Source: Anoplopoma fimbria
Taxonomy: Eukaryota; Chordata; Actinopteri; Perciformes; Anoplopomatidae
Length of the DNA stretch: 64,000 nucleotides
Assembly (NCBI RefSeq): GCF_027596085.1
Contig: NC_072469.1
Location: forward strand, 20,119,281 to 20,183,280
Direction: 5' to 3'
Positions 1 through 63,979 of this stretch are shown here, piece by piece. The translations under genes were made by a program, and so were the position numbers. Every line of letters starts with the position of its first letter. Within the stretch, counting starts at the first letter, position 1. The notes under the pieces are model-generated. The model was not told where the DNA came from, searched no databases, and saw only the letters and a list, made by a program, of their open reading frames with translations.

Positions 1-1084
1 ATTTAGAGGAAGAATTTGTGTTTGAAAGTGCAAACGTTTCAATTGTTTTGGTTCGCTTCGCATTCCCAGGATGCCTCTGTGAAGATATTGGTCGATGTGC
101 AATGACAGAAAAAAGACAGCTGCCATCTGATGTGAAACTGTGTTTATGTGTTTGAGACGTACATGATATGGTGCGACTGCTAAATTGGTACATAGTGGGA
201 GGTCAGGCTTTTCATTTGGGTGTTCTGCAGCTACTAATGTGTCATGGGTAATCAGCAAAAATGACATGCTCTTGAGGGTGCGGTCATTGTTAGGGATGTT
301 TCATATAGCTGGTGCTGTGTTATTTAGCTTTAAAACATACCATTGCACAACATGTGGGATGTTTTTTTATAGCTGAATGTGATGTGGTTGTTGAATACTT
401 TTTTTTAGCATTTTGCAGATAAAAAACCCCATCTTTCACCCTTTTAATTTCACAGAGTGAATTAGAGTAATCCTGATTTTAATCTAAATTCTAAACCTTC
501 TAAACCTTAATTCTAAATTGATTTTTTTCTATCAAAAGAGTAAAAAAAGAAACAAACAAACAAGCAAACATAAACAAACTTCAAGGACCCCATGCATCCA
601 CAAGCCCATGACCCATATTCTTCAATCCATATCCAATGGGGACACGAGGAGCTACAGCTATCATGTTCCTTCCTGTTCGTATTTACCAGGACTGTGGATG
701 AGGGAATGTGATTGTGTGTGTGAAAATAGCACCAGAAATAACGCAAGCATAATTCACATAATTCTGTCAACAAGTAACACTCACATTTCACCACTTCCTT
801 GCATCATCCTTGCTTTGGAGAAAGCTTTGTGGCAGAAAATAAGCCTATTCATATGTGGAATGATTACTGTGTGTGTGGTATTAAAAATGCCTTGGTAATA
901 AATCTGATGGCGGCTGCCACTGTTTAAATATAGCCAGGGGATTTGATCGTGTAAGATGTTCCAATTTCATCACCATTGACTCGCATCAAATGGCTTATGC
1001 TGAGTTCCTAAACAATGAATCGACAGAGAGAAAGACGGATTTCAAGATGGTGCATGTGAGAGTTTTTTGTTTTGTGTGACATAC
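1..1084 (-). other. intron 14 of sema5a (partial)
   Basis: This follows the exon 14 donor and runs off the left edge. No exon, RNA gene or repeat family was recognised. It is AT-rich, with a short run of AAACAAAC-type sequence near 545-580. Confidence 0.8.
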
Positions 1085-51948
<50,864 letters not shown>

Positions 51949-52012
51949 GGGGGGCTGGGCTTGGCTCACTTCTCCTCAGGCCTCAGGGGCCAAGAGCATT
52001 GGAGAGACACAC
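51949..52012 (-). other. sema5a: 5'-UTR part of the first coding exon
   Basis: On the minus strand a pyrimidine-rich tract ending CTCTTTCAG precedes position 52012, which looks like a genuine 3' splice site, so this exon probably begins as 5' UTR spliced to an upstream exon. An in-frame TGA at 51978-51976 closes the frame before the ATG. The only other start-like codon between is a GTG at 51969. The exact 5' boundary is inferred from the splice consensus alone. Confidence 0.6.
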
Positions 52013-52043
52013 CTGAAAGAGACAGATTTGGGTTCAAACAAAG

Positions 52044-52179
52044 ACTTATTTCACATTCCATCTTCCGTAACCGCTTATCCAGTTAAGGGTCGCAGGGGTG
52101 CTGGAGCCGATCCCAGCTGTCAATGGGTGAAGGCAGGGTACACCTGGACAGGTCGCCAGCCTATCACTTATTTCACATT
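52044..52179 (-). mobile_element. 5'-truncated LINE tail (Rex3/RTE-like) with 14-bp TSD
   Basis: ACTTATTTCACATT occurs at 52044-52057 and again at 52166-52179, flanking a 108-bp insert. On the minus strand the insert reads GGCTGGCGACCTGTCCAGGT, later GGGATCGGCTCCAGCACCCC, and ends GGATAAGCGGTTACGGAAGA then TGG. This matches the 3' end of a teleost LINE, most like Rex3, whose tail is made of GATG units. The perfect TSD shows retrotransposition. It lies 32 bp upstream of the exon 1 acceptor. Confidence 0.85.
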
Positions 52180-55100
52180 AGTTTTAATCAAAGCGCTTTA
52201 AAGCTTGATACGGGATAGCACCTCGCTACAAGCACAGTGGATTCACACGGGAGATGAAAAGCAGCGAAAATAAATCCTGACGAAAGGCAAACGAGTGAGG
52301 TGCAAAGAGGAGGGAGTGTGACTGATTGGGGAGGAAAAGTGTTGGGAGTTTTGCTGAGTAAAACCAGCCTGTGTGTTCCCAGAGACCTTACACCTCTGAC
52401 ACGCAGCGCATGAATCAGACATGGCTCTGCATTACCTCAAACACCTAATGTGTGTGTGTGTCTGTGTGCTCTAATATCTGAAATGATGTGCACTTGGTGC
52501 ATGTTGTTTTTTTCCTGCAGAGGAGCTTTGTTTGTATGTAATATTGAAGGGCAGCAATAGTTCAATGTACATTGTGTGTGTGTGCATGCATGAGTTTTCA
52601 TTATAAGGAGTTTGTTTGTGTGAATATGTGAAGGATATATGTATGGAGCTGCACTGCACAGCACTCCTTGTGGGTCAATTAACTCCTATAGCGGCTGTAA
52701 ATCTGACATGTTTGTATTCACAACCGAGCACTCAAATTGCTGGATGTGATTATTATATAATGCTTACTGCAGATTCGTGTTTCCCAGAAAAGTAATTCCC
52801 TTGCAAGAACAACAAAGCAGTTTCCACAACTCAATTGTTCATGATTTCTTTTCTATGTGGGGCTGAATTGATGAGCGGTCTAGACCGTCGACATCATTAC
52901 TTGTTAATCATTTATGTGATGCTATTACCAGGAATGATTCATGCCGTGTGCAACAAAAGAATAAGCCCCCCCCCCAACTGTACACTGAGGTTTGAGCAGC
53001 GTGTGTGGCGGAGTGAGTGAATAAACTGATCTCAGCTGTAAGGTGCAATGGCAAGCCTTTGCTTTGCTTTAGTTTTCATAACAGAAAATTTATTCTGCAG
53101 CCAAACCTGTGGAGCATTTACTGTCTTATTGCATGTGAAAAAGGAATTTCATCTGTTGTTCAGTCAGTGGGGAAATAATGGTGCTTTGTACAGCAAGAAC
53201 AGAACAATCCTCCCTCTATGACAGAGTTGATTTAGAATGAATGATGGGTTGCAAATAAGCAAAAACTATCAATACCCTGCTTGTTTTGAAAAGGCAGAAT
53301 GTAATAAGAGGAAAAAAGAAAAAACTCTCTCCACCTCTCTCTGAAGTATGAATTGCCCGTAGTGCTGGAAAGCTTTGAGTGGTTCTTGGGTAAAACATAC
53401 ATTAAGACACCTCTCCACTCCTGCTGGCACATGAAAATCCTCATGCTGTGTGTGCGGTGGTTTTATTTAATTTTCCCCTTGAATTGAAAGTTAACTCTGC
53501 CTTCAGTTTGCATGAATAGGCTCCATGACCTTGGGGCCAGTATGGAATTCATTCAAAGTCCAGTGTATAAATGCACAGGAAGCGGGGATATGTGGTTTGC
53601 CTTCACCCACAGAGTAATGTAAAACACCTGTCATCCACTGCGGGGAAAGCAAGTGACAGCCAGTGCCAGTTTCCTCTCTCTGTTCTTTTTCACTTTCGTC
53701 TTGATGGTTCACACGTCAGCTTCTGTGCTCTTTTGCAGCTTTGCTTTAGTCAACCTGTCATTTTCAGTGTCACTTTTCTTTGTCTGCTAGTTTCCTTGAC
53801 AGTCTGACTCTTTTTTCTTCCCTCAACAAAAAGCCATTTTACCGGTTGCAACTAAAAAACGAGCAAGTCATTTCCCCCATAGGAAATTACTCTTGTCATT
53901 TTTAATTCAGGCTTATAAACTTTTATGTATGCATTCGCTTTGGGGAAATGTATACCTGATCCGCTGGGCACAGATGGGAATTTAACGTAGTGAAGTGAGA
54001 TTATTAGCTTTTACAGTTGTGTGTGTGTGTTTGCATGTTTATAAAGGGCTGTGGTAAAAGTATTGTACATACGTGTCTGTCCCCAACACACAAACACATG
54101 CAGACGTACAGCAGAGGGCTGGCTGACAGAAGAAGGAGCTAAGGCCACTGAGCTGTGTACTCTTTGTCCTCCACCTTCCCTCTGCAACAGCCCTGTACAC
54201 ACAACCTCCCACCATGCCTGCACCACAAGTACATACACACACACCTACACACAAACACACACACACGTACACGCACAAACGAATGGATGTTCAGAAAACA
54301 AAGTTCTACCATCTCATTTATGCACATTTTTTAATGCTGTTTCAAGAACAAGCATTTAGCTAACCATTTAGTATTAGTAACAGTCTCGTTATCACTCAAG
54401 CTTTCTCCTGGTTTTACTGATTCATGGGGTGTTTTGAAACCCTCTCAGTTGTAAAGTAGTTTAATTTAATATTAAATGGTGCTGTGAGATTTAAAGTAAA
54501 AAATACAAAAGCACCATCAAAGCACCTTGAGGTCAAACAAATGCATTAATGCATTATCTGCATACAAAACCCTTGCAAAGCAAATCTTTGAATATTTGAA
54601 ATCGTGCAGTGTTTCCATCAACGTTTGCTAGCTGGTTTTCTTCTTCCACACCTTTGTTGGTGGATTGCTACACCTCTTCGCGCACTGAAAGAATAGCTTG
54701 AAATCTGCAAAAGGAATGTGTGTGGCAACCCAACCTAAACAAAATTGCTCAAGAGCACTACCAGCTGGCAAGACTCAACAAGGTACCTATATTTAAACAA
54801 CGAATAAACACGCAAAAAAAATCCCAAAATATGGCAAAATATATGATATAATCCAATGTATGAGTTTTTTTTCTTGCATAATTAATATCAGACCTAAAAT
54901 GTAAGTAAACCCTATTTACTTTTTACGACTGGATTTAATGAATCTCAAAATGTTCCCATCTTTGTATTTGCATTAAGTAATGAGAACCTGTCATTGCATG
55001 GTGAAACAATTAAGAACTATGAAATCAAAAATACTGTAAATATTCATGAGCAATGAATTAAAAACATTTGCATATGTCACTTTAAAGACCTGATTTATGC

Positions 55101-55320
55101 CCACACATGCATTTGCATCATGACTCTTAAGTAACAGAGCACAGACAGACAGCCAGAACTTCACCCTGAAGTGATTTCAGGAGGATCCTATTTTCTCTTT
55201 AACTCACCACAAGCCACCAACTGGTCCTGTGGGAGAAAACTGGAAGGCATTTCTGTGCTGTTCGGTGGTCTAAACTCTAAATCATCTCCAGGGCATTAGA
55301 ACAAGCCTCCACCATTGCCG

Positions 55321-55340
55321 CCTCCTCCTCCTCCTCCTCC

Positions 55341-55366
<26 letters not shown>
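55321..55366. repeat. (CCT)15 microsatellite
   Basis: Forty-six bases of perfect CCT repeat. On the sema5a sense strand it is (AGG)n, which is purine-rich and can act as a GA-rich splicing enhancer-like or G-quadruplex-like tract. Confidence 0.96.
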
Positions 55367-55371
<5 letters not shown>

Positions 55372-55454
55372 GATCCTACTTCTTTCTCTGTCTCTCTTTC
55401 ACACCTCTACAAATACGGACACACAAAAAACACTTACAGTGCCAGTGCATTCAG

Positions 55455-55482
55455 ACACACACACACACACACACACACACAC
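55455..55482. repeat. (AC)14 microsatellite
   Basis: Twenty-eight bases of perfect AC repeat. Confidence 0.95.
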
Positions 55483-56589
55483 TGAAATCACCCTGGGACC
55501 TGATGATGGATAACACACTGGTGCATTCAGGGCGCTTAGCAGAGTGATCCCTAGCCATACAAAAAAAACGAAACATGGTGTAAACGATGTTTTCTTTTGA
55601 AATGCATGTACAGAATAGATAAGACAGTACAATACAGTATTCCTGCCAGGATAATGTAAAGAGAACAAGAGAAGACACAGACCAATGTGAGTCGCAGCAC
55701 CAGTCTTTCATCTAAGGTTTGTGCCTTATTACCCTCATTTTTCATGCTATCTTCACTTCATCGGGGTGATATCTGAGGCTGTCTGCCTTTCAGCACAGAA
55801 CCGTACACTACATTGCCATAAATAGAAGCAAGACAAAACATCAGAAGTCATAATTAGCAGGTTGAATTAAAATTTTCAGTACAAAATAGCTGATTCTCTA
55901 CTTTCTAACTTTATATTTCAAAACACAGTTTCCTTAAAATCTTTATCTCGACACATTTCTCTCTTATTCTCCTCATTTGCCTCCTCAAATGATCCAGTAA
56001 AACATTGAGTTAGTCTTGAAGTTCAAAATGAATTAGACTGCTTCTCTAATTAGAATAAGTGTACAGTCAACGATTACTTTTGCTTTCACATGGGACACAA
56101 ACAGCGGTCATCTGGGAGAAAGTCCTGTGTTTGTTTGAACCACACATTCTAAATGGCAAAATTTTTCTTCATGACTTCTCAGACTGATTTGTATAGTCCT
56201 CAGACCCGTTCATCAACACGCTCGTTGTGTCAAGCAGAAACGTTTTATGAATTTCAGTTATAAAAAAAGAATTGATGAATGAATGACGGATGAATCTTAA
56301 TAACGTAATATTAACATCCACAAATTTTATCACATCATACCTATTGTTATTATTCTTTTTTTCGACGCCAAATCTAATCCACTCAACTCTTGTGCGGCTT
56401 GTTCCATTATGGTGGCGTCATATCCCCTCAAAACTCACAGTGAAAGACAGCATAATATATTTCCAACTCACAAAAAAGTAGACAAAGAATAATGCAGATG
56501 CAAAGTCTACTTGCAGTAAAATGTTTTTGAGAGCTGAATAATGGACTGGCTCAGACAATCAATAGCTGTTTGGAAAGTTAAAACTATTA

Positions 56590-56613
56590 CCCCCCCACCC
56601 CTCCCCACCCCCC
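56590..56613 (-). other. G-quadruplex motif on the sema5a sense strand
   Basis: The plus strand reads C7-A-C4-T-C4-A-C6. The minus strand therefore has four G tracts (6, 4, 4 and 7) separated by single bases, the most stable class of intramolecular G-quadruplex sequence. The neighbouring 56614-56640 is CA-rich. Confidence 0.85.
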
Positions 56614-56853
56614 AAACACACCCACACACACACACCCACATACCTCTGCAGCTTTGCATTGTGGAAGTTGAAGTGTCAGCTAACTAATCAATTGAAGTCT
56701 TCCTGCAGTAACGAGTGGAGAGAGGATCATATTAACACCACTATTGATTTTGTCTGAAGGGGACTTCATGTTGGTCAAATTACACTATACATAATAAATA
56801 CGCTCCCTAATGACCGCCAGCTTTGGATCCGTCACACTGACACACACATGCAT

Positions 56854-56954
<101 letters not shown>

Positions 56955-57069
56955 TGCAGGCTCACATACAAGCACGTTTGTCAAATGTGAGTGTCGCAGT
57001 GATGATCCATCTGTCCAAACACAATCAGGGGAGGGCGAGTTTGGGGTCACAACCCAGTGCTGATAGATG

Positions 57070-57071
<2 letters not shown>

Positions 57072-57121
<50 letters not shown>
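57072..57121. repeat. (TC)25 microsatellite
   Basis: Fifty bases of perfect polypyrimidine TC repeat, a mirror-symmetric tract able in principle to form triplex (H-) DNA. It lies between the CA and TG arrays. Confidence 0.97.
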
Positions 57122-57123
<2 letters not shown>

Positions 57124-57230
57124 ACAGGTCACACCAGTAAAAAATCAATCCAGACTTTACTTTAGACCAGAGCACACAAAGACACCACAGAGCTGCTTCG
57201 TAAAGCTCTATTTATTTCCAGCAGAGCGCT

Positions 57231-57340
<110 letters not shown>

Positions 57341-57632
57341 TTTGGATGTGATTTGCTGGGTGTTTGCCTGTTTATCACTCTGTCTATCAAACGGGTTATT
57401 GCCAGTTTTTGTTTGTTGTTCTGAGTCTTTGTCTGCCAATTGGTATCTGGTCTGAAACACAAGACGCCAAAAGCACAAAGCACACGCAGAAATGACGGAC
57501 ATGTTTGCTCTTTACTTTGCTGTCTGTCTGGCTGAAAAGGCTCCTTATTAGTTTATTATTGAAGTAAGTTATAGATTGATAAAAGAATAAAAGGATGGCT
57601 GTGAAGTCTAACCACGACTTGTCTACTGGCTT

Positions 57633-57800
57633 ACTGAGTGACCGACACACTAGATGACCGACTGACTGACTGACAAGCTGGCGAACTGAATGACAAACGA
57701 TCTTACAAAGTGATGGAGAGACTGATGAGGCGCCTGAATGACTGATGGAATAATGCACAAAACACAACATGATTGACAGACCGAGTGGTCGACTGACTTT
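57633..57800. repeat. degenerate (ACTG)n-like region
   Basis: GACTGACTGACTGACAAGCT is followed by many dispersed GAATGAC, GACTGATG and GACCGA units. It looks like a decayed tetranucleotide tandem array. Confidence 0.6.
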
Positions 57801-59551
57801 TCCTCTTTTCCGGCTGCCATGAGGATTTTCATTCACCGCCACCTCTCGAATTTCTTCCATCGTTATCAATCCCCTGCCCCCTTCTGTTTCTACCTTTCAT
57901 TGACCTTTTCCCTCACTATTTATGCTCTCAGTCCTGCGGGTGTCTCACGGGCTCGGCGGAGGATGACAGGGAGAATGACGGAGTGATGATATCGCCATCA
58001 AAGGTTCATTGCCGCACAGCAGGGTCCTTTCCGCTTCACGACCCCCCGGATCAGGGGGCAGGTTAATTCTGCACAAAGAAAAAGCTTGTGTCTCTCCAAG
58101 AGTGAGATTGAAAAGTGCATTTGGATCCGATGGCTTGTTTGTTTCAAAAGCTTATCTGTGGTGCACAGTATTGCTTTTGATGCGCAAAATCAAATGTGCA
58201 CATGTGCAGTTTATCTTTTTCAGTTTTTCACATTTTCACATTCATTGTCTCTCTCTCTCTGTAAAACACGCACAAGCACACACCTGAGAAGAAAGCTTTC
58301 CCAGTTTTCTCTCAAGCCCAGAATGCATTTCACACTTCAGCTTCCTTATTTTGAACCAATATTTCTCTGCATTTGGATCAAATAAATCATTCTGCTTGCG
58401 TGTGTGTGAGAATGCTATTACCAGCCAACAGTGTGTAGCTGGTATTGTACTGATATGAAAACATGACTCTTGAGACACCTACTCTAGTGGGAAATACCAC
58501 ATTAGCAGTTTTGAGTACTTTGCCAGGTGTTTTGTATGTTTGTGGACAGATTTTGTTAACATCATCGAAGATGGGTGTGTTCTCCACACTTAATGCCCCT
58601 GGCCCAATTTGGCGGCGTGGCTGGTGTGCTCCTATTGCAATATGATCTTGAGGTATTATAATATTATTTTTGTTAAAATGAATATATAGTATACATTTTG
58701 TACAAATGTCAGTATTGCAACACTGCTTTGGAAATGCCCACAAAGAGGCTTGAAGCTGAGTTTCCAAAGATATGTCCAAAAACAGTTGCATCTGCTTTGA
58801 AAAGAAAAAAATGCTGCAGAATAATTGTAGTTTATGTTTTTTTGCACAAAAAGTGAGTTTAAAGCCCGGTGGAAACTTTACTTTGTGAGCAAGAAAGGTT
58901 TTCTAAGTCTTTGAAAAATCACTGGACATGTATATTTGCAGATGCATATTTCTGTAGGGTACTAATATATATTTGCCTGCATATGATCCGAGTCTGAGTC
59001 CAATATTTTCCACAAACAGCTCTACATTGGAGTAAAATTAAATCGAACAAATACTGGATCAGTTTTCATTTCAGAGTGATGCTCCGAGATTCCAATCTGT
59101 TGTTAGTTTGCGATCGCTGCAGATGATTTGGAAAAAAACAGAGCAGTGATTTGTTGGGTATTTTCTGCTTTCAGCATATGGAAGGATGGGATACAGCTGA
59201 TGAAACACAGGCGCTGGGGAGGAACAGCATAAAGCTTCTCTGGTGTTGGACTGAAACACCACAGGTACTCAACTTAGTTCAAAGTTTGTTTCTGCTTAAA
59301 CTTTTTACAGTAAATAGTTTTTAGAAAATGTCACCTTCCTCTGCTCCTGATTAATGGTTGCACACACCTTTTCTGGTACTTTTTTTTCTTTTTGGTTCAT
59401 GCTGAAAAACACAATGAATCTTAAAAACACCAAAGTCTATGTACTGTACTAAGGTGAAAGGCTTTTTTTGACCAGCACTGATGACTGGCCTGACCACAAC
59501 CATAGCTTTGCTCCAGCTAAATCTGGGACGTATATCACTCACATTTACACA

Positions 59552-59666
<115 letters not shown>

Positions 59667-60283
59667 TGACTCTCCACTCACTTGCTCAAAAACACACCCA
59701 GCAATTTCTTCCTGAGTCCCACCCAAACTCTCCAGAGCTTCCCAAATCCTGCTGTTATTTTTACTCAACTTGCTTACCCTCTAGCACTCATGCTGATCCA
59801 TTACCACGCGCCTGAATGTGGTCTGCGTTTCTACACAACACACGAGGAAAAAGGCCTCAACAACATGCAATATGTGGCAAGAAAAGTGACATCATGCCTG
59901 AAAAGAGAGAAACACCGTGTGAAAGCTCTCACATGCCACTAGGCACGAGATTACCAGAATAGCGTGGCCCGATCTTGCTGCCTCTTTGATTGCTGGAGGT
60001 ACTTTTGTTCAATATGACCTATGACTTAAAACCTTTGCAGAGCTCTTGGCAGAATGGCCTCTTTGAATAGAGAGCATGGCTTTTAAAACTGTTCGCTTCA
60101 AAATTTAGGTCAAGGTAATGCAGAGTCAGGACTTGTGGCCTACACAGCCGACTTCATAATTGCAGAGAATTAATCAAATTATGAGGTTGGTTGGTTTCTT
60201 CTCTGCTTTTGACAAGGGTACTATGAAAATATAAAGAGTTTTTATTTGTACTCATTTCTCTTTGGAACTGTGCCTTGTTCTTC

Positions 60284-60410
60284 TGAAAGGAAGAGTTTGA
60301 CATTTTGGGAAATTTACTCATTCGCTTTCTTGCCGTTAGATTAGAAATGGGGAGAAACAATGAGACAAGCTCTGTCCAAAGGTAACAAAATCCAACAGCA
60401 TTGTTTAAGC
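60284..60410 (+). mobile_element. MITE-like teleost repeat, copy D (partial)
   Basis: GAAAGGAAGAGTTTGACATT, TTGGGAAATTTACTCATTCG, CTTTCTTGCCGTTAGATT and CTCTGTCCAAAGGTAACAAA match one terminal half of the family found at 7681-8058. Confidence 0.6.
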
Positions 60411-62805
60411 TAACCTGATCTCATGGGAAGCAAATAAATAACATCACTTTAAAAGGACATTAGCAGTTTTACGCGTTTTAGGCTTTTTGCATTTGATTTT
60501 ACACCACGTGGTTAATGTGAAACTACTGCAGTCAGATTTTGGCAGAAAAAACACTTAGTTGGTTGAGCTTAAAATAAGTTCTTAAACTAACTAAAATGTA
60601 AACAATGTAACATAAGAGAACACGTCACAAAAATCACTTACTACAAAATAACACAACTACACTTTGTGACACCGGTCTCCAACACCAGTCTCCTGGTTTA
60701 AAGTCCTGTGTTTGTTTGACCAATCCACCTCCCCTAACCCCCGCCCATCAATCCAAAGTCTTTTTGTCTTTCTATCTTTGAGTGAAACATATTCACGCGT
60801 ATGCGTTTACACTGCATTCAATACAGATAACATGGTGTAAATATACACTCAAAAAGCAAGATGGCATTGTTGTTGTACTCCAGATGTCTTAGAAAGTGTC
60901 AGACCTGGGTGCTAAAGCTCACCAATCAACACATAACAGATGATTTATTTCACTGGTACAAAGACGGAAGTGTGTAAACACGAAATCGTAGAACAATTTT
61001 TTGGTCAGGACCGGTAACTCTCTGGTGTCACCGCTGGTTGCCTAGTAACTGTTTAGAGCAAAGAAAAAGCCTGACACATAACACCCGATAAAGCTGTGAT
61101 TTGCTGTTTTTACACACCCAATACAACATGTTAATTTCTATTCTTTACGCTAAGCTCAGTCAGCCCACTTAAGGCCGTAGCTTTATTCAGATTTTTCAAA
61201 ATGTCAAACTGTCCTCACAAGAAAAGACCCTGAAGAAGCTCAAAAATGTAACAAGGCCTCATGCTGCAGAGACAGAGGAATGCAACTATCAACTTCATCA
61301 GGAACTGTGGACAGCACACACTCTCAACAAGCCCTCTTTCTACCTCTACAGCCGAGCTGCTGCTGTTGCCGTCTGAGTGATGTCTGCATAACACAGTTAC
61401 AACTTGTGAAAATAAAATCCAGTGGCGGACGCAGCCACCAATCGACTGCTGAGACAGCGGCTCTGACACGCAGCCCAGACCCCTCAGGCTACCGTCTGAG
61501 CTGCTCTCAGTGTCAAGAAAGCGTAGTTCACAGAGAGCAAATAGTCACAACAACCTTGCAGCTCTGGCTTAAAACTCAAGAGAAGAAAGTGAGAGTTTGT
61601 CACCCCTGTCCCAAATCTACATCTCACTGAGAGTTGATATTTCCATAACCTCAGCAATGTACTAAAAACGCACCTTCCTGACAGGAAAGCAAGTGTTAGG
61701 TTGCTAACAGCTCCCGAATACAAAGTGTCAGGGTATGTCTTCAATGCTACTGTCATCGATATCTTTGACTTAACAGCTAGCATTGAAGACTAACACAGAC
61801 CAAAAAAACCTGAAGCTGATTTGCAAGCAGAAGAACAGGATCCCTTTCACCCTGGAGATGATCAAACCGACCCTTTTGTGGATGTTTGAAGAATTTAATA
61901 TAATTTTCGCAATATTTATCAGCTTGAGTAATGCATTGGCATCAAAGATGTGTTGCACTTCAAAGCCTTTGTTCTCGGTGCGGTGTATTAGCAGCGCCGA
62001 TACACATGAAAGGAGCGGGGTCATCTGACGCCTGATAAATGCAGTGGTGCAAGGAAGGCCACGAAAACTGAAGACGTTCAACAAAACAACTCCCCACACA
62101 TGAACATACAGGAAATACAAACATTAAACATCATAGTGGCAAATGTATGTACACTCACCTGGGACAGCAGCAAAGGGGCATAAAGCCCACCACTGAGGGT
62201 TGGTGACATTTCTAAAGCTTTAATTACATGCTTGGATAACGGGTAGCCGACTGTCTCACTGGGCACAAAATGGCGCTATCACAGTCTACAGCTGTGCACA
62301 GACTTGCCATTCACACAAACACACCTGCCCTCTACACCTCTGAGGTGAATAAGCACAGTGATTGCACTCGCTGCTCTGCCAATATCAAGGGTGACGACTA
62401 ACTACAGGACCAGCTCATAGATCTGTCCTTTTAAAAGGGCACTGACGCACCTCACACATGAACGAAATGCTACCTTGATGCTAACCAGACTCTAAATGAA
62501 AAGAAAATGGTAGTCATCCAAGGGTAAATTCCTCTCATTCAGTTGAGTATGTGAAATCAGTGATGGGAGACTTTTTTTTTTGGAGGGGGGGCTCTGCACA
62601 GAATACTGCAGTTTTGAATCATCCAATTACTAATATGATAATCAATCACATCAGCTTTGGCGGTGACAGGATATGACTGGGGGAATGATGGATGAAATCT
62701 CATACAGATAGATTCCGCTGCAAGGGAGGTCGAGTCTCTTTGGTTATACTTGCTGTAAATGTACAAAGCGTTCAACTGTGTGTACTGTTGGTGGGTGTTC
62801 TACAG

Positions 62806-62930
62806 CAGAGGCGGAGGGTTAAAAAGTCCAAGTACTCAATGTGAGGTTTTATATTTGTACTCCACATATTTATTTAGATTTATTGTACTTTTTACTCGTT
62901 TGTAATACAGACCTGTTACTTTGATGCACC
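62806..62930 (+). mobile_element. end fragment of a hAT-like teleost repeat
   Basis: CAGAGGCGGAGGGTTAAAAA then GTACTCAATGTGAGG and GTACTCCACATATTTATTTA resemble the CAGAGGTGGA terminus and body of an abundant fish DNA transposon-like repeat. It is diverged and one-ended. Confidence 0.5.
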
Positions 62931-63979
62931 TATAATTGTATATTAACAATAAACCTTCACAATATAGATAGGACGAAACTAGAAAGTTTGGTGTATGAAT
63001 GATCTAGTGAAGTGGAGATTTCTAGCTCAGAGTCTGGGAATAAACTCATTTTGACAAAACGGCCTTTATAGATATATATTGTTATATTTTTCCTTTTTTC
63101 AAGACATTAAAGGGGAAAAAGTTAACATATAGATATCATCATGTAACGTCCCCTGCTCTTCGTTTTCGGATTTTTATTTGTTAAAACATGCAAATAAGGC
63201 ATTATCTTTGTGTATTTTGTCCATGTTGTATCTATTTCAAAGCATATAAGACTAGTGGAATATATTTTATGGAGAAATAAGGTTGGTTACAATATGATCT
63301 ATCTATAACTTTACAAAATGAGTTGATTACTCTTTCAGCTACTTGGCTGGATCTAACAAAGTTGGTGAAATATATGGACTAATCTTCTTTCTTTTAAATC
63401 TGGTCCGTCACTGTCCCAAGTCCCAAATGGTCAAACCCAAAGGGAGACAGTGAACTGTAATAAATCTTTCCACATGTTTCTTGCAATCAACACAACCAAG
63501 ATAACAAGCCTAACAGGCGGTCAACTCCTACAGCTCAGTAATTATATGCCTGAAAAACAACAACCACCTCTTTGGCAGATAAAAAAAACATAGACACTTA
63601 TACTTCAACACATATAAAGGACCTACAGATGGGGTGGGAGCCATAAGGAAGCTGCCTTGAGATGAGTCGTCTTACAGTATCTGAAGAAATGTGGCAGGAG
63701 GGATAGTAAATTAGCTCTTGGCTCCACTGGAACCAATTAATTACCCGAGTGTGAGCATGTGTGCGTGTCTTTGTGTGTCTGTTGAGAGCCTGGCCTAAGT
63801 TGGTATTTTGCCCCGTTTACGCCAGAGACAATAGCAGAACGTTATAGCTTTAATGAGAGGGAGAGATGGGTTTGGTTAACGGCAGCTGTTTTAACACCAG
63901 AAACGATGCTGCTGAAGTGGTCTTTGTGTGTTTGTGTGCATGTGCGTGCCTGCCTGAGTCTCCGTCTCCACGAACATAC

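Noticed and set aside
1..1084. Exon for the next part of sema5a (EYQ-C region) on the minus strand
   Set aside because: No matching codons with a suitable acceptor were found; the exon is probably beyond the left edge.
51949..51969. GTG at 51969 as the translation start (seven extra residues)
   Set aside because: The ATG at 51948 is in the same frame and gives a typical signal peptide; non-AUG initiation is not needed.
58387..58791. 134-codon open frame on the minus strand
   Set aside because: No known family was recognised. It could be part of an unrecognised repeat, but nothing in the sequence supports a gene.
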